The notes beneath the pieces are model-generated. The model had not been told where the DNA came from. It ran no database searches and saw only the letters and a list, made by a program, of their open reading frames with translations. This document shows positions 48,071 through 60,500 of a stretch of 64,000 bases of DNA, in pieces. This stretch comes from Coprinellus micaceus (lineage: Eukaryota > Basidiomycota > Agaricomycetes > Agaricales > Psathyrellaceae), in NCBI GenBank assembly GCA_951394405.1, contig OX596344.1, positions 2,232,001 to 2,296,000 of the forward strand. The letters run 5' to 3'. Numbering within the stretch: the stretch's first letter is position 1; every line of letters begins with the position of its first letter. A program made the translations under genes and the position numbers.

Positions 48071-48299
48071 CAGCTTTCTCTGCTGCTCCGTGAATCGCAT
48101 CCATATCCCTTGCCTCCAGCAGTCTCGAACTATGCAATCAGAATATCGGCGGTCGACAATGGCAGAGTGGGTGATGCGGCCTATTCTCTCCTACAAGGAT
48201 CACCTGATAAAAACACCTCTTACTATCCAGGTTCAATGACGCTTATCAACGTGGAAGGGCAAACACCGACAACAGTGACAATTGCTATGACTGTCTCTG

Positions 48300-48560
48300 T
48301 GTTGGGTGTCACCACCTGAATGAGGCTGAGGAGACATTCAAGAATGTTGCGACTGTCATTGGTGTCTACAGAGTGGCCGACTACTGTGCAAAAAAGCTGT
48401 CCAGCGACGTTCACACAACGCCTGAACAGAAGTGGCGAGCGAAGGAGAGTCTGGATGAAGCTGTGGAGGCGCTGCAAGATGTTGTAGATGACACCAATAA
48501 ACTACCTCAAGCCTCGAAGCAACAGCTTGTCATCCTCTTTCAAGATATGAAGAGTTCTAG
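48300..48560 (+). pseudogene. Hypothetical gene fragment in arm 2
   Basis: Same coding-like stretch as on the - strand at 38.5-38.8 kb (DYCAKKLSSDVHTTPEQKW and VEALQDVVDDTNKLPQ), ending at a GTAAGT donor near 48560. No start or downstream exon is established. Retention of identical protein sequence in both arms reflects recent duplication rather than proven selection. Confidence 0.4.
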
Positions 48561-50454
48561 TAAGTGTTGCATAGTACCTTTAGTGATATGAATGTGCAGC
48601 CTAAAAATGCCTGGTAGCTCTCCAGAGAGGTCTATTGAAGCCAGTGCGCCCCTTCTCGGAGGATGACTATGAGGATAGGACCCCGCCATCACCCGATGAC
48701 ATTCATCCCTTCATTGGCTTTGCTGGTATTGGCTTCACCTGATGACGAGGCCTCCTCCCATTCCATCAGCCATTCGTCTGCTGTTCATGGACCCGCGCAC
48801 ATGCTCAACACTCTACACTCGTCCCTTGGCTCAGTGCATTGATCTTTACTCTTCATCCCATGCCATTAAGCTTCCGGCAAAGCCTGTCTCTTGTTCAAAC
48901 CGCTTCCAAAATCTTTCTTAGAAGTCAACAACCCAGCGCTCGTATTTATCTGTGCTCCAATCATCTACTTATCCGACGTCCAGATAACCACAAAGACATC
49001 CGATTTCTTCCACCAGGATAGCTGCTCGTTGAGTGTTTTGTTGCATTCCCTCTCATATATGTTGCAGTTTCCCCACCCTTTCTCGATCTCTCCTTGCACT
49101 CTTACCATGTATTCCCTACTCTATATGGGGTTCCTTAGTTCTTTCACCAAGTGTATACCTTAATTTACCGCATTTTTGGCACAAGAGTAGCTCCAGGTGT
49201 CGACTTTGTTGGAGGTTGAAAACCGGGCATGAGCAATAGACCACTCTTTGAGGTCCTGGGGTGGCCAAGGTGGAGGGGAGGTGTGCGATGCTGTGACCTG
49301 CTAATTCTGTTATCAGACGGTCTCGAGTATCAAAGGTGGCAGACCGATGAATCGCCCGAAACATTGTTCCACCGGTTCCAACTCCTCACGTATACCCCTT
49401 GTCATGGTACAGTTGCAGGGGCTTGGGGCGGGGACCTTTGAGAAGACAAGCCTCTGCCCCTGCTGAGGTGCTGGTAGCATCCCTGTGTTTCGAGGGTGAT
49501 AGTTTTGAAGCGGGGAATGGGGTTCTTGGTCGGGTAAGATAATCAGAAGCCATGGTGGATTGGAGGTACACATAGCTCCTGGCGTCATACAAAGAAATTT
49601 GCTGTTTCACGGTCGACGGTGATAGTTCCAGGGATTCTTAGAGTGTGAGTGGGTTGGGAAAGCCCAGACTCCATGCGAAGAATTGTGGCCCTCGGATGAT
49701 ACCCTGCTCAATTGAGCTAATGAACTACAGAACTGATGAAAGCTGGTGTCGGCATATAGCTATGGTGATTAGTACCCGGTGAGTCCATCCTGCGTCCGAC
49801 TCATAGTGTTCAAGTTCCGCGACTAGTACTGTTCAACTTGAAGTTGCCGTGTGGCAGAATAAGCGCCATAGAAGACGGGTCCTGGGAAGATGTGTGGGCT
49901 GTGCGATCATTCCATCAATCTACGGATTCCTTGCATTCAACCACCACCTCTCTGAAGGTCGCTCTTGGACTGTGCCTTCGTTCCACAGTAACCAGGATGC
50001 GGAGCGGGAGGACCCTCGAGGTCTCCAATATGAGTGTTTTGGATCAAGCGGCCTGGCTCTGTATGTCCGGGGGCTGGTCGAGATGGTCTCTCCCAGGCTC
50101 TGACCTGGAAGGCTTCCCATGCGGGGGAACAACCAAGGGAGGGCAGAGATGAAGAGGTGACTACAGTGCCATCCTCTTGCCACATCGTGTCACTTAATCG
50201 TCCAAGGTGGGGCTTCCATGTCCCCAGGCTCAGGGTCATACCAAGTGCAAGTTTCATCCGGAAATATCCACCATATAAGGGCTGTCTACTGCACCTTCCC
50301 AGAGACCTTCACAAGACCATCGCTATTCACCCCCACAATCTCTACACCCTTCAAGGCTCCCATAGATCACCATTCTTCATCCCCCACCCCAACCTCGGGT
50401 CAGCACATCAACCATAGAACCACTGTCAGGCTGGTCTTCGAAAGGCGATTGGGT

Positions 50455-51085
50455 ACCTCTGCATTCTTGGGAGACCAGGTCTTCCTCAAGACCCCCACAA
50501 GGCCATTCCTCCACCACAGTTCATTCCTCCATCCCCACGGCATGCAGATCTTCGTCAAGACCTTCACGAGCTCGTTCCTCCGTCTCTACAACATGTATAT
50601 CTTCATCAAGACCTTCACGAGCTCATTCCTCCACCACGGCATGCAGATCTTTGACAAGACCTTCCCGAGGCCATTCCTCCACCTTGGTCTGTGCCTCCAT
50701 CCCCACAGCATGCAGAGCTTCGTCAAGCCCTCAAAAGCTCGTTCCTCCACCCCAGTCCGTGCCCCCGTCCCCACAGCATGCAGGTCTTCGTCAAGACCTT
50801 CACTGGCTGGTTCCTCCACCACAGCCCATTCCTCCATCCGCATGGCATCGTCAGAACCCTCACAAGCTCATTCTTCCACCACAGCACGCAGATCTTTGTC
50901 AAGCCCTCCAAAGCTCGTTCCTCCACCACATTTTGTGCCTCTGTCCCCACGGTATGCACAGCTTCGTCAGAACCTTCATGGGCTTGTTCCTCCAGCGCAG
51001 TCCATGCCTCCGTCCCCAATGCAGATCTTTGTCAACGTCCACACGAGGCCAGTTCTCCACCACCGCCTGTTCCTGCATCTCTAAG
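50455..51085. repeat. 51-bp minisatellite, arm 2
   Basis: Inverted copy of the array at 37565-38130, with units such as CTTCGTCAAGACCTTCACGA followed by GCTCGTTCCTCC. It includes a few more units than arm 1. Long open frames in all three + frames result from the 51-base period. Confidence 0.8.
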
Positions 51086-51758
51086 GCATCCAAATCTTTG
51101 CTAAACAAGGCCCCCCATAACCAGACTCCAGCCCATTGTCCCTCGACCTTACCTGTTCCTGTGTTCCGTGCCTCGCATCCTGCAACATATCCTCGTCATC
51201 GTACATCTTTCACAATGTATTGACCACCGGTCCACCTTCCCGCAGTCCACTCATGATTCCACCCATGGAAGCCACACCATCTGGCTGACGTGACTGTCCT
51301 CGTTTTCACCCATCCTGGTTTCTGTCATTTGTACCGGTTTTCACTCTTGCGGACTAGTGTCATCACAGCATTGTGGCAAGTAAACTGTGCACCACGATAC
51401 ATCTTGACTCTGCAGGTAGCTAGTTCACCCATTCCGCAGCTCTTGTTGGACTTGGAATCTTAAATACCTAGGATCCTTTCTGGTGGCTCTGACTCTGACT
51501 CCTAAGTCATATTTGGGCTCATCTGGCTGTCGCAAAATCGATACAAAGCAAACTGCAGCCATATTCAGGTTAGTGGGTCCATACGCGCAGCTCTTCCGTC
51601 AGACATTCCTAATGGATCAACCCAGACGGGATGCTTGATTACTCAACCAGGAGCCATTGAGGGGACATAAGACCCTGTCTGATTGGCGAATCCTCCTCAG
51701 TTTTTTCTGCTGACCTGCCCCACTCCTCATGCCACTGCCCCTCAGTCGCCATCCACCC
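51086..51758. other. Intergenic
   Basis: No feature recognised; upstream flank of the pseudogene at 51759. Confidence 0.4.
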
Positions 51759-53353
51759 ATGGTCAACGGTTCTACTGAGGCATCAAAGGAGAATGCTCCA
51801 TCAAGCCAGAACCCCCGCAAGCGGCCTCCCACCCCCAATGGCTCAACTGCGCTCGAATGGGGACCACCACAGAAACAGTGAGCATGCACACCTTCAATGT
51901 CGTTGCATTCCCTTCAGTAGCCTCACGACGCCCTGCAGAGTCCGAATGGACCCCCTCATCAGCCATGGTCGCCACTTTGGCAGGACTATATGAACCTTTT
52001 GCCGGGTGCATACCCTCATCACAGGTGGCCTCAGTAGGGCGATGCAACTAGAGCTGGGTCGCATCACTGATGAGGATCTTTCACAGAGGTAAGTCGCACT
52101 CCATCTATGGTTGAATGAACAGCGCACTGACCTCCCTGCATTCAGCGGGCTCACAGGACAGTGTCTCTATCGATCCTTGTTGAAGCTGTCCCCTGGACTT
52201 GAGGAAAGACTCAATACAGGGTCTGACCAAGATCTTCACTATGTAGCTGATATGGCAAGTTCTCAAAATATCCCCCATTTTGAATTGACAGTAACATTTT
52301 ACCTCCAGATTACCAAAGGTATTTCATCAGCACGGTCTGACGACACAAAGTCCCTCAAAGCCATGGTTGTGGACTGGATAACGCCAAATAATCAGGTCCT
52401 CTCACCTCCAATCCAACGAAACATTAAAGACAATCACGGATTCCATCACCCACGCACTGGAGAACTGCTCTGTCCTGTCAATTTCGACTGGAGCGACGAC
52501 AAGTTAGTGTCCATGGTACCACATTGCTTCCCAATCTCGCTAAATATGGTCTGGCATTCCTCTCTTTTAGGATTCGACAAGACTTGTCTGGGGAACAGTT
52601 AGTGCCATCAGGCAATCTCTGGCTGTGTTTCATATATCGCTACTTTGAGTACGACCCCAAGGACCCGTGGAACGGCTTGTTGCGAAGTTCATTGTTAGTC
52701 AAGGTGAGACCTTCGCTCTGAAACCCTAGCTCAACGATGTGTACCACAGACTCATCCCCTACCATTTCAGGCTTATAAGCATGTACTATTTACATTGCCC
52801 AGCTCTGCCTATGGGGGAGCCAGTAAGGCCACACAGTCCAGCAATGCTCGAATTCACGGCATGACCAGGGTCACCATCCCCTCGTTGACCTACATTGCCA
52901 CACAGGTATTTGTCAGGGATCCTACAGAAAGCGACCCCTGCTGATCGGATGAGTCTTCTTAATTTAGGTTTGATTTGCTTTGAGCAACTCGCCCACATTT
53001 TCCCACTCAGATCATGTCACGGATTCGGAATACTTTTACAACCTTATCATTGACTTACTGGAGGACGATAGCAAGAAAGCAGAGGTTGATGATCTTTTGG
53101 TGTGGTGGAATCAGTATGTTTTACCCTTTGTGCTCACAAGGAGGATGCTCACCTCAACACACCTCATCGGCTCAACAAGCAAATCTTCCCGGCTCAGGTC
53201 AATCATAATCGCTCCGTTCATGGAGAATCGGTGATCACCAAGATCAAAGAACGCAGGCGACTCATTGACGCAGGACTTTGGAACATGCGCGAGGGCAGCA
53301 GGCAACCCAGCGGTCTGGGTGGCCAAGAATCCGCCAGGAGGGGGCACACTTAA
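51759..53353 (+). pseudogene. Broken multi-exon gene, Agaricomycete conserved family
   Basis: Exons traced by eye: 51759-51877 (starts MVNGSTEASKENAPSS, Pro/Asn-rich), 51939-52088 (ISHGRHFGRTI then a TGA at 51991-51993, then VHTLITGGLSRAMQLELGRI), 52146-52254 (LLKLSPGLEERL), 52309-52502 (TKGISSARSDDTKSLK, VVDWITP, HPRTGELLCP), 52571-52703 (FEYDPKDPWNGLLRSSLLVK), 52771-52905 (ARIHGMTRVTIPSLTYIATQ), 52968-53113 (TGA at 52971-52973, then FALSNSPTF, LLVWWNQ) and about 53180-53353 (QIFPAQVN, IKERRRLIDAG). The last junction also seems out of frame. From memory this matches a family of uncharacterised proteins common and often repeated in Agaricomycete genomes; not verified. The intron at 52255-52308 starts GCAAGT, a GC-AG intron. 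Two premature stops make it a pseudogene. Confidence 0.75.
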
Positions 53354-56300
53354 TGTTTGGTCACCACGTTGACTCGGCCTGGGAGGCCCCTATCAACAAT
53401 CTTCTCCAGAGAAATATGTAATCTTGTTTTCCGATATTATTCACATAACAGAATTATGGGTTGGGATCTGAATGACAGTGGTGCTTCTTATTATCTGTGG
53501 AATACCAATACTAGTAGGATGACTCGGAGGGGTGCCAGGGAACTTGTTGACCCGGAAGGCTGTGGCGCGTGAAGACCTCATATTTGTTTGGCGTCAAAGA
53601 AACCAAACATGATCCTTATCGAGCATTCAATGAGCGACGTGTGCTGTCTGTCACATCCCCCACCCAAAATTATCGAGGAGGCACTGGTCAGTCCCCCACA
53701 TGGGATTTGGCCTGCAGGTTGGCGTCTTGAACCACTGCATCGTACCATGATGGGCCAAATCAGTGTCCATCGACCCTGAAGGGATATGTGGTCCACTCGC
53801 ACAAGATTATCTGTGTAAACTGCACAACCTACAACATTCGCCGGGATCAAGGTGTCCTTCAATGCGTCCTTCATGCCGACACACCCCAGTGCAATATCTT
53901 CTCCCCAATAATCAGCATATTGGCATGCGCTTGGCGGACTTGGTCTTCGGAGCATCCATGCATCCATGGGAGAGTTTTGGGTGACCTGCACAGGGACCTT
54001 TCATACATGGGGGCTCCTTCAAGTCCCCAAGGGGATACAACAACCTGAGTTTATCTAGAGGCAAGATATGGTAAGTAGCAGACCTCCTAGTGCGTTACGC
54101 TTGTACTTACCTTCACTCTGACCAGCAGCTCATTCACAGAAAGCAACGGGGCTTGGTGGTGACCATGACGATGCTGGACCGCGCCATCCGCTATGAACAG
54201 GCCTCAGAGCTTTTACCACAACGGGAGGAGCAGGGACCCCATGAGCATCCAGGGATAGTGAGTCTTGCAGGTGTTCCCCACAACACACAAGGAACACCGA
54301 ACACATTGAACAGCGATTTTATGGAACATCTGGGTGGTGCTATCCCTCCCATCATTTGGATAGGGAGCTGTATGTATACTCACCTTTTCCATTTTTTATA
54401 ACCGTTGACAACCTTCATGCTGGTTCTCGGTGAGTTGGATCATGCTGCTTCAAAGCCCCTAGTCCTATACCAACAAACCGACCGCATACGGGCGGCGCCA
54501 GTTTACTGGATCAAACAGTTGTTTCTGCTTCGGCCGCGTTGCCCCCCCCCCCCCCCATATATTCTGACATTGTGCTGGACTTGGCCCGTTCCGCTGATTT
54601 GTCGTGTTTGTGGGAGGCTGCATTTGGGGCATGGGGGTGCCGCAAAACCAAGTCTGAGCTTGATGTACCACATCTATATCGCTGCAAAGGTTCCAATGAG
54701 AACCGTTGCATGCATTGAAGGCCAAGACTGTGCATGGTATATGTTTTCTTCAAGTCAGCATGCCCGTTGACAATTCACTTGAGACTGACTCAAGTTACAT
54801 GGCTTTTACTGTGTTTCCACAGCAATTACTGGTATTTCACAGTATTTTGCTGCGCTTCTGCAGGTGCCAGTGCTGAGGGTCTATATCCTCACTATATAAG
54901 CAGGGTGCCCTGCACAAACCATCCAACATTCGATCTGTCGTCAATTTGACACCACAGCCAGTGATCCCCCCCTCTCTTCCATCGCCATGAACGACCCAAG
55001 CATCCAAGTAGATGCAAGGTGCAATTTCTCTCACACCCCCAACCTCGAGGGCACTGGCCCATATCCTAGGGTTGCGCTTGAATTGCTGGGTGACACTGTC
55101 CTTCATCGTGATGAGCAGTGCGCCACAGTGGATGGATCGTATGAAGGTCCGTAGAGTTTGAATGCATTGGGGACAGCTACTTATGCTTGTATTGGTAGAC
55201 CCAGCCCCAGAGTATGACAATCTCATGGACATCATTCCGTTGCTTCCAGCCACGCCTGGCCCTGTCCCTCCTAAGTGCCTCAGTGAGCTATGATCTTCCT
55301 GGTGTCAAGGAAAGGATACTCAATCATGGCATACAGCTTGCAAGGTCGACAACACTTTCCTCAAGGCCTGCAAGCTCCATTGGTTTGACCCATGTTGACT
55401 GGAGGATTCGAATTTGGACCTTCTCTTTCGTCTAGGTTGCGTGTTCGGGCCTGGAATCACCCAAATCCAGTTCTGCAAGATTTTCCGCCAGTGCGCCCTA
55501 TGTCAAAACTTCGTGTTTGCCGACACACTGTCGTCGACATTATATGTTTGGTACTAAGACACCTCGCAACCCATTTGAATCGATAGGAGAAATACTTCCC
55601 AAAGGGAATATTGGAGACTCATACCATTGACATGTCAACCGATAAGATAACCATTCATGAAGCCCAACACACACTCCCTCTTAAACCGATTGCACATCAC
55701 AGATCACACAAAGTGATTGTAAGGCCTCCCCGTCAATCCAGCAGAAGCATCAGATGCTCAGAAGTCTGGTTCCTGGTCCCATGTTCATTTTGAAGACCAT
55801 TGAACCTTAATTTTGAGACTCCAAATGATGAGGAAATAATGCCTCAATGGTTTAACATCTCACACCAGAGCTGCACTCCACAGCTAAACCACATGGCACA
55901 CAGCCCATTCTCAAGACGCACAGCCTTGCGCAATCCGGAATGCCACATGCTAAATGCGATTAGTGAGCGCCTAACTGAAGTGCATAGTCAAATTCTCCCT
56001 ATAAGGAAGGATCACCACAGCCTTGTCAGTGCTGACTGATCCTGCAGGAAGAAATACTCTTTGATTCGTCAGACTTGGAGAGCAACTGACTCATGCTGAC
56101 TGATCCTGCAGAAAGAAACTCCAATGATTCGTCAGACTCAAGGAATATATTCCCGTCAAACATAGCCTTCAGGAGCCTAGACCAGTTATGGCTTATTCAT
56201 GTGTGAATGTCTCAAGACAATCTACCCTCAAATGGGTCAAGTCTTCTCGCAAAGCACCACTTTCCTTCCCATGATTATTCATCACCTTTTCTAGTTTTTT

Positions 56301-57147
56301 CCCAGTAGTGTAGAAATTACTATGTATGGATTGAAGGCAGTGCAGCCTCTCGAACAGTATATAAGGAGGAGCAAATCCACCCACAGACAGCACTATCTCA
56401 GAAGGTTGAACCCGAAGTTTCACTCTGTCCTAGTCACCAGAAGTCTTCGACCCTGTAGTGCTCGGAGCATAGTACTAGCACGTCTTCATCCCAGTTGCGC
56501 TTGAAGCCTAGTCCATCCTGCTTGATTTGTTCCTGTAGTATTCGAAGTTCACAGAAACTTGTACTATATCCCTGTTACGATGTATCAACCGCACACCTCT
56601 ATCCTATTCTATGTTGTACTAGAATATGGAGAATCACACCTCTCTATCAACTCAACCTCTATTCCTTTCCCTAATATTCCTGATTGCATAGCTACAGGAT
56701 TCGTCTAGTGACAATCTTTGTGCTTTTGCATATCTACTCTCTGATTTTGTACCGCTTCGTACGAATCATACCTACAAGTTATTTTGCCAGGAAACCGGCA
56801 AACCCAATCACCTTGGGTGGAACCTCTTGAAACTGGAATAGGCCGAACAACGCAGTTTCCGCTGAAACCCAGAAGGTAACCACTACCTTGTCGACAACGT
56901 GCCACTGGCATCGATGCAGTGGTCCAGTACTCCTAACTCAAGCGGATGGGTTCAACATTGTGTTGGCACTCATAGTATCTGGGGAGAGTGCTGGCCTGAG
57001 CCATTTCGACATCCACCGAATTTTCACTCGCTGTGATGCATGCAACCAGGTTTGTCTCGAGGGCACAATCAACCTCCACGATTGTCCAATCCTAGGATCC
57101 TGGGAGTAGATCATCAACTTGGATACTGGCCCACAAGATCATTATAT
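53354..57147. other. Gene-poor sequence with possible coding scraps
   Basis: Short coding-like pieces without a coherent gene: around 54125-54300 (+) a frame reading TMLDRAIRYEQASELL, around 54987-55155 (+) a 56-codon frame starting MNDPSIQVDARCNF, and around 56888-57109 (+) a frame ending with CDACNQVC...LHDC, a Cys/His pattern that might be a zinc-binding remnant. A run of 15 C occurs at 54542-54556. These look like decayed genes or transposon fragments. Confidence 0.4.
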
Positions 57148-57530
57148 TGTAGAACGATGCAAGTATGACCCACTGTAAGTGGGGAGAGTTCGATGTTAGA
57201 TTGAAAGTAAGTAGGGTATACAAGATACGCACCTGTAAGTGGGGAGAGTTCGATGGGGACTCACCCACTTACAGTGTGGACTATATACTGTGGAGAACAA
57301 TAGATAACCTATATGCAGAACAATAAGAAAGAACAATAGATGTTCCATAAGTAGAGAACAATAGCAGTGAATGGAGATAAGGTGGAGATAAGAGAACAAT
57401 AAGTGCGAGTATAATGGGAATAATACAAGGTGGTTGTTGTTCTCTGTAGAACAATAGAAGATAAGTAAAACGTTCGAAATAGAGGTATTCTTTGTAGAGA
57501 TAGAGTTGACATGAGCATTGTCTTCCAACA
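57148..57530 (-). repeat. 3' LTR of copia element
   Basis: 383 bp, TG...CA ends on the + strand. It differs from the other LTR at one position that I can find (57155: G here, A at 62935). It carries several copies of AGAACAATA and a hairpin formed by CACTGTAAGTGGGG and CCCACTTACAGTG. Confidence 0.95.
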
Positions 57531-57543
57531 CACCCCCTCAATG
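57531..57543 (-). promoter_or_regulatory. Polypurine tract of copia element
   Basis: Directly inside the 3' LTR, the - strand reads ATTGAGGGGGTG, the expected position and composition for the plus-strand primer. Confidence 0.7.
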
Positions 57544-57557
57544 TAATGTCTCCGTAT

Positions 57558-60500
57558 TTACTCGAGTCCAAGAGCAAGTCGATGATGTTCAACAGCAGGT
57601 TTGGGTAAAGGTTTAGTAAATATATCGGCGATCATATCGGTAGTAGATAAAAAGTGAACAGTAATGTCGCCTCGCTTGATAGCATCCCGAATCCAATGCA
57701 TCTTTATATTGATGTGCTTCATTCGGCTGTGGAGTTCTGGGTTCCGGAGAACCTTGAGTGCGGATTGGTTGTCGACCATGAGTGGTGAGGGAGTAGAGAC
57801 GTCGTGACCAAGTTCCTTCAGGAGTGTGCGCATCCAGATGATGTCCCTTCCAGCGCTCGATGCGGAGACGTACTCTGCCTCTGTTGAGGAGTCTGCCACC
57901 GTCGATTGCTTCTTTGCCGACCAACTAACTGCTCCTGATCCCATTTTAATGACAAATCCAGATGTGGATCGTCGCGTGTCAAGGCACCCAGCATGATCTG
58001 CGTCGCTGTATGCTTGGAAGAGTTCCGAAGACATCTTGCTACCATTGTTACGATAGGTGAGCTTCAGATCTTTGGTTCCCTTGAGGTAACGGAATAGGTG
58101 CTTGACTGCTTTCCAATGCATAGGTCCGGGATTGGAGTTGTATTGGGCCAGTTTGGCAACAGCATAGGCGATGTCAGGGCGTGTCGCAATCATAAGGTAT
58201 ATCAGGGCGCCAATGGCATTCATGTATGGGACGTTCTTCATCATCTCATCGTCAGCCTTGTTTGGAATGCACTTGGTGAGGGTAGCACCGCTTCCTGGAT
58301 CCATTGGAGTTCCTACTGGGTAGCAGTCCTCCATCTTGAATCGCGCAAGCATGTCGAGGATGTATTGGGTCTGGGATAGGCGCATGACTCGGTTCTCGCG
58401 GTCGTAGTCAACCTTGATTCCAAGCAGGTACAAGGTGGGTCCGAGATCCTTGATCTTGAAGACCTTGGCAAGGGAGTCCTTGAGCCATTGGATCTTTTCC
58501 TGGCTTTTCGAGGTTATGGTGATGTCGTCAACGAAGACTGGTACAACAATACGGGTCCCATCCATCTCCCAGACATAGATAGCTGGGTCAGATTTTATTT
58601 GGGTGAATCCGATCGCTTCAAGTTCTGATGCTAGCTTTTGGTACCATAGTCGTCCGCTCTGTTTCAAGCCATATAAACCTTTCTTCAGCCGGCACACCCA
58701 TCTCCGTCCCTTTGAGTCTGGATTCTTGATCTCAAACCCTGGCGCTTGCTCCATGTAGACTTCATATTGCTCCTCGATTGTTCCGTTGAGGTAGGCATTG
58801 TCGACGTCAATGGTCTCGATGAAGTGTCCTTCCATGGCGGCTTGGGCGAAGGTCGCACGGATTGATGTGAGACGATATGCAGGTGCCCATGTCTGATCGT
58901 AGTCTACTCCAGGCATTTGGGAGTATCCCTTGGCAACAAGTTGAGCCTTGTAGCGGTCGATTGTGCCATCTGCCTTTCGTTTGATGAGGAAGACCCATCG
59001 TGATCCGACAACCTTTCGTCCCTCTGGTAGTTCGACTAGTTCCCAAGTGCAATTGGTGGTTAGGGCGTCAATCTCAACCTGTGCTGCGGTCTGCCAGTGT
59101 TCACCATCTGGTCCTGCGAAGGCTTCCCAGTGTGTCCGAGGTGCATCTCCTGGACGGCGTGTAGCCGCTCCTAGTGCTTTGTCCTGTGCCATGTAGAATG
59201 CCATTTCCATGCCTTGGTCGAGAGTCAGGGTCTCTTCCAGGGGGACGTGGTATAGACTGATGAGAGAATCAAGTATACTGGTGGCACGTAGTGCATCTTC
59301 CATGTCTACAGGTTCGTCGTCTTCATCGTCGTCTTCATCCTCATCCTCATCCTCTGTTTCGGGTAGCTGATTGTTTCTCTGTGCACCCCCTCGATCTGCT
59401 ACCTGTTCACCCCCTTCACGCCTGGCCACTGGAATTGTACCGCGTCTCCCTTTTCCACTCACGAGTTGGTAGTCCTTGACGGTTGTTGCCGTTTTCCGTA
59501 CGGGCCGGGAGCTTTGTGCTACTAGCGGTGGAGCTTTCGGAACTTTTGCCTTGCGAGGGATTGATTCGCGAGGGGGAGGGGGAGGTGGCCGGGTGCGTTT
59601 CTGGGCAGGTGCTGGAGGTGCGACCGGTGCTGGAGGAGGTAGTTCTGGGAACATGGGTCCATCCTCAGCTGGTGCAGGGAGCCCTGGGAACAAGGCAGGT
59701 ATTGGTAGCAGCTGTTTCGTTGAGGGAGTAGATGAGGGATCCCGTTTCGTAGGAGTAGGTGGAATTGACGGATGGACAGACGGTTGCTGTGTGGCTGGCG
59801 TCTTAGGCTCAGTTTTAGGAGGTCGCTCGGGAGTCCGAGGTGCTGCTTGGTCTCCATCGTCATCATTGTCGCTCTCGTCTGATCCATCATCTGGATGGTC
59901 ATGGGGAGGCGGTGGTGGCGCGATGGGAGCATGAGGTGGTGCAAGAGGTGGATTCTCCGGTTCGAGATCGGCGTCTGGCCAGATGTCCCTAATGCCTATA
60001 GGCGTGTATGCCTGTTCATTCCCTACGGTCGAGAGACCAGGGAAGGTGCTTTCAGCAAAGATAACATCCCGGGATATGGTGATCTTCTTCGTCACTGGAT
60101 TGTAGCATTTCCAGCCTTTGTAGCCTGGTTCAAAGCCGATAAAGACACAAGGCTCCGTGTGTGACTGGAGGTTCTTGCGGTCCTTGCGCAATACATGGTC
60201 GTATACGCGGCAGCCAAATACTCGGTGCATGGACAGATCGGGCTTTGCTTTATGCCAGACTTCATAGGAGGTAGTATTCGATAATGTAGAGGATGGGGTC
60301 GCATTCAGGATGTCTGTGTAATAGAGTACAGCTGCACCCCAGAACATCATGGGAAGGCGTGCTTGGTTGAGCATGGCAATGACCCCTTCAGTTAGCGTGC
60401 GATTGAGTCGTTCGCTGACACCGTTCTGTTGAGGTGTGGCTTTAACTGTGTGTTGCCGTGTGATACCAAGTCCCTTGCGCCATTGAATGAAGTCGTTCCC

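Larger units (their letters stand above)
48071..51085 (+). repeat. Inverted duplication, arm 2
   Basis: Opposite-strand counterpart of 37565-39050. 48080-48950 matches 39040-38190 and 50400-51085 matches 38175-37565. The 1.4 kb between (48960-50395) is either an insertion in this arm or was deleted from the other. The space between the two arms (39.05-48.07 kb) contains long-TIR copy 2 and the 334-aa ORF. Confidence 0.85.

Noticed and set aside
49650..49740. tRNA-like D-arm string TAGCTCAATTGAGC on the - strand
   Set aside because: No matching T-arm GTTCRANYC at the right distance and no foldable acceptor stem; the string is simply palindromic.
59476..59934. Gly-rich 152-codon frame on the + strand within the copia element
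   Set aside because: Antisense of the Pro-rich linker between integrase and reverse transcriptase; composition artefact.
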